From Chloroflexota bacterium (GTDB lineage Bacteria; Chloroflexota; Dehalococcoidia; Plut-88900): a stretch of 6,294 nucleotides of DNA. Location of the stretch: assembly GCA_022566235.1 (NCBI GenBank), contig JADFJI010000145.1:1-6294 (forward strand). Direction: 5' to 3'. The notes beneath the pieces are model-generated. The model was given only the letters and a program-made list of their open reading frames with translations. It searched no databases and was not told where the DNA came from. Shown in pieces: positions 5,546-6,294 of this stretch (its first letter is position 1; each line of letters opens with the position of its first letter). The position numbers and the translations under genes were made by a program.

Positions 5546-6294
5546 CTACGCCGGGTAAGTTGGCGAATAGACCTGGCGCTGGAAGGCGTCGGCGGCCCGC
5601 AAGACCGTGGCATCCTCGCCGGTACGGCCCACCAGCATCATGCCCACGGGCAGGCCCTGGGATACGGCGCAGGGGACGGTGATGGCCGGGTGGCCGGTAA
5701 CGTCGAAAGGGGCCGTGTTGGCGATCATCTCAAGGGCCCGGGCCACGTACTCCTCGCGGCTGGCGTCTGGGGCGGGAATCTTGGTGGCCTTGAGGGGAAG
5801 GGTGGGCATCACCAGCAGGTCGCACTCCTGGAGGGCATGGTCGTATGCGGCCTTCAGGTTCCGGGCCAGGTTCTGGGCCTTGGCGTAGTAGCGGCCGTGG
5901 TAGTGGTCCTGCATGTACTGGCCCAGCAGCACCACCATCTTGACGGTTTCCGATAGGTCGTCGGCCCGGGTCCTACGGCTCCGGGCGTAGACATCCAGAA
6001 GGCTGGTGCTGTAGTGGCCCTTCCAGTTGGTGCCCATGCCGTTGCCAGCCACCATGAGCATGGTCACGCCCTCTATGGCGATTCCGTTCCATATGTGAAG
6101 GCCGTCCCTGTGCCAGGGGATCGATATCTTCTTTACCCGGGCCCCCAGCTTCTCGTAGCCGTGAGCGGCCTCGGTGACCGCTTCGTCCACGTCCTTCTCC
6201 GAGATTCCCTCTATGCCGAACCCCTCCTCCACGATGCCCAGTCGAAGGCCGTTGATGTCGCCTGTAAGGGCCTCGGTGTAGGCCTGAGGCTGGA
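5546..6294 (-). CDS. Amidase signature family hydrolase, partial, N-terminus beyond the right edge
   Basis: The frame is open from the right edge to the TAG at 5548-5546 and gives 248 residues of C-terminal sequence. A GTG near 6232 is internal: the residues before it (AYTEALTGDINGLRLGIV) continue the amidase pattern, so the gene enters the window incomplete. Family signs are GLRLGIVEEGFG (fragment residues 15-26), the helical YYAKAQNLARN (136-146), CDLLVMPTLPLKATKIP (157-173), and the C-terminal NTAPFDVTGHPAITVPC (192-208) with GLPVGMMLVGRTGEDATVLRAA (213-234). These enzymes hydrolyse amides with a Ser-cisSer-Lys triad; the triad and the glycine/serine-rich signature lie in the missing half (full members have about 450-520 residues). 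The middle part resembles nitrile-hydratase-associated and aryl-acyl amidases more than GatA, but no nitrile hydratase is in view, so the substrate remains open. No sign of frameshift. Confidence 0.9.
   Translation of the reverse strand, partial: QPQAYTEALTGDINGLRLGIVEEGFGIEGISEKDVDEAVTEAAHGYEKLGARVKKISIPWHRDGLHIWNGIAIEGVTMLMVAGNGMGTNWKGHYSTSLLDVYARSRRTRADDLSETVKMVVLLGQYMQDHYHGRYYAKAQNLARNLKAAYDHALQECDLLVMPTLPLKATKIPAPDASREEYVARALEMIANTAPFDVTGHPAITVPCAVSQGLPVGMMLVGRTGEDATVLRAADAFQRQVYSPTYPA

Noticed and set aside
5546..6232. Amidase gene starting at the internal GTG near 6232
   Set aside because: The frame upstream to the window edge continues with typical amidase residues, so this is a gene cut by the window, not a short protein.

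Overview
The window looks like bacterial chromosome from a GC-rich organism with tightly packed genes. Two luciferase-like (LLM) oxidoreductase genes sit next to a molybdenum hydroxylase and close to an amidase. This mix is common in F420-using and xenobiotic- or heterocycle-degrading bacteria such as Actinobacteria and Chloroflexota (Dehalococcoidia/SAR202-like lineages). I lean towards Chloroflexota, but that is an inference from gene content; there is no rRNA or other marker gene here.

Layout from left to right: (1) positions 1-665, minus strand: N-terminal two thirds of an LLM-class oxidoreductase that runs off the left edge. (2) 653-3484, minus strand: a large molybdopterin enzyme of the xanthine dehydrogenase/aldehyde oxidoreductase family, with the [2Fe-2S] domain fused directly to the Mo-binding subunit and no FAD domain; its 3' end overlaps the LLM gene by 13 bp. 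(3) 3485-3756: a divergent intergenic region with a plausible minus-strand promoter, a strong Shine-Dalgarno sequence and a perfect 7-bp inverted repeat. (4) 3757-4752, plus strand: a second, complete LLM-class oxidoreductase. (5) 4753-4793: a short convergent gap holding a hairpin that may end transcription from both sides. (6) 4794-5429, minus strand: a small class I SAM-dependent methyltransferase. (7) 5546-6294, minus strand: C-terminal half of an amidase-signature-family hydrolase that runs off the right edge.

A possible joint role (inference): the Mo enzyme would hydroxylate an N-heteroaromatic ring or oxidise an aldehyde, one or both flavin/F420-dependent LLM enzymes would oxygenate or reduce the product, and the amidase would cleave an amide formed on ring opening. 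The Mo enzyme and first LLM gene are probably co-transcribed and translationally coupled. The methyltransferase has no obvious place in this scheme. I see no tRNA, rRNA, CRISPR array, insertion sequence, phage gene or attachment site.
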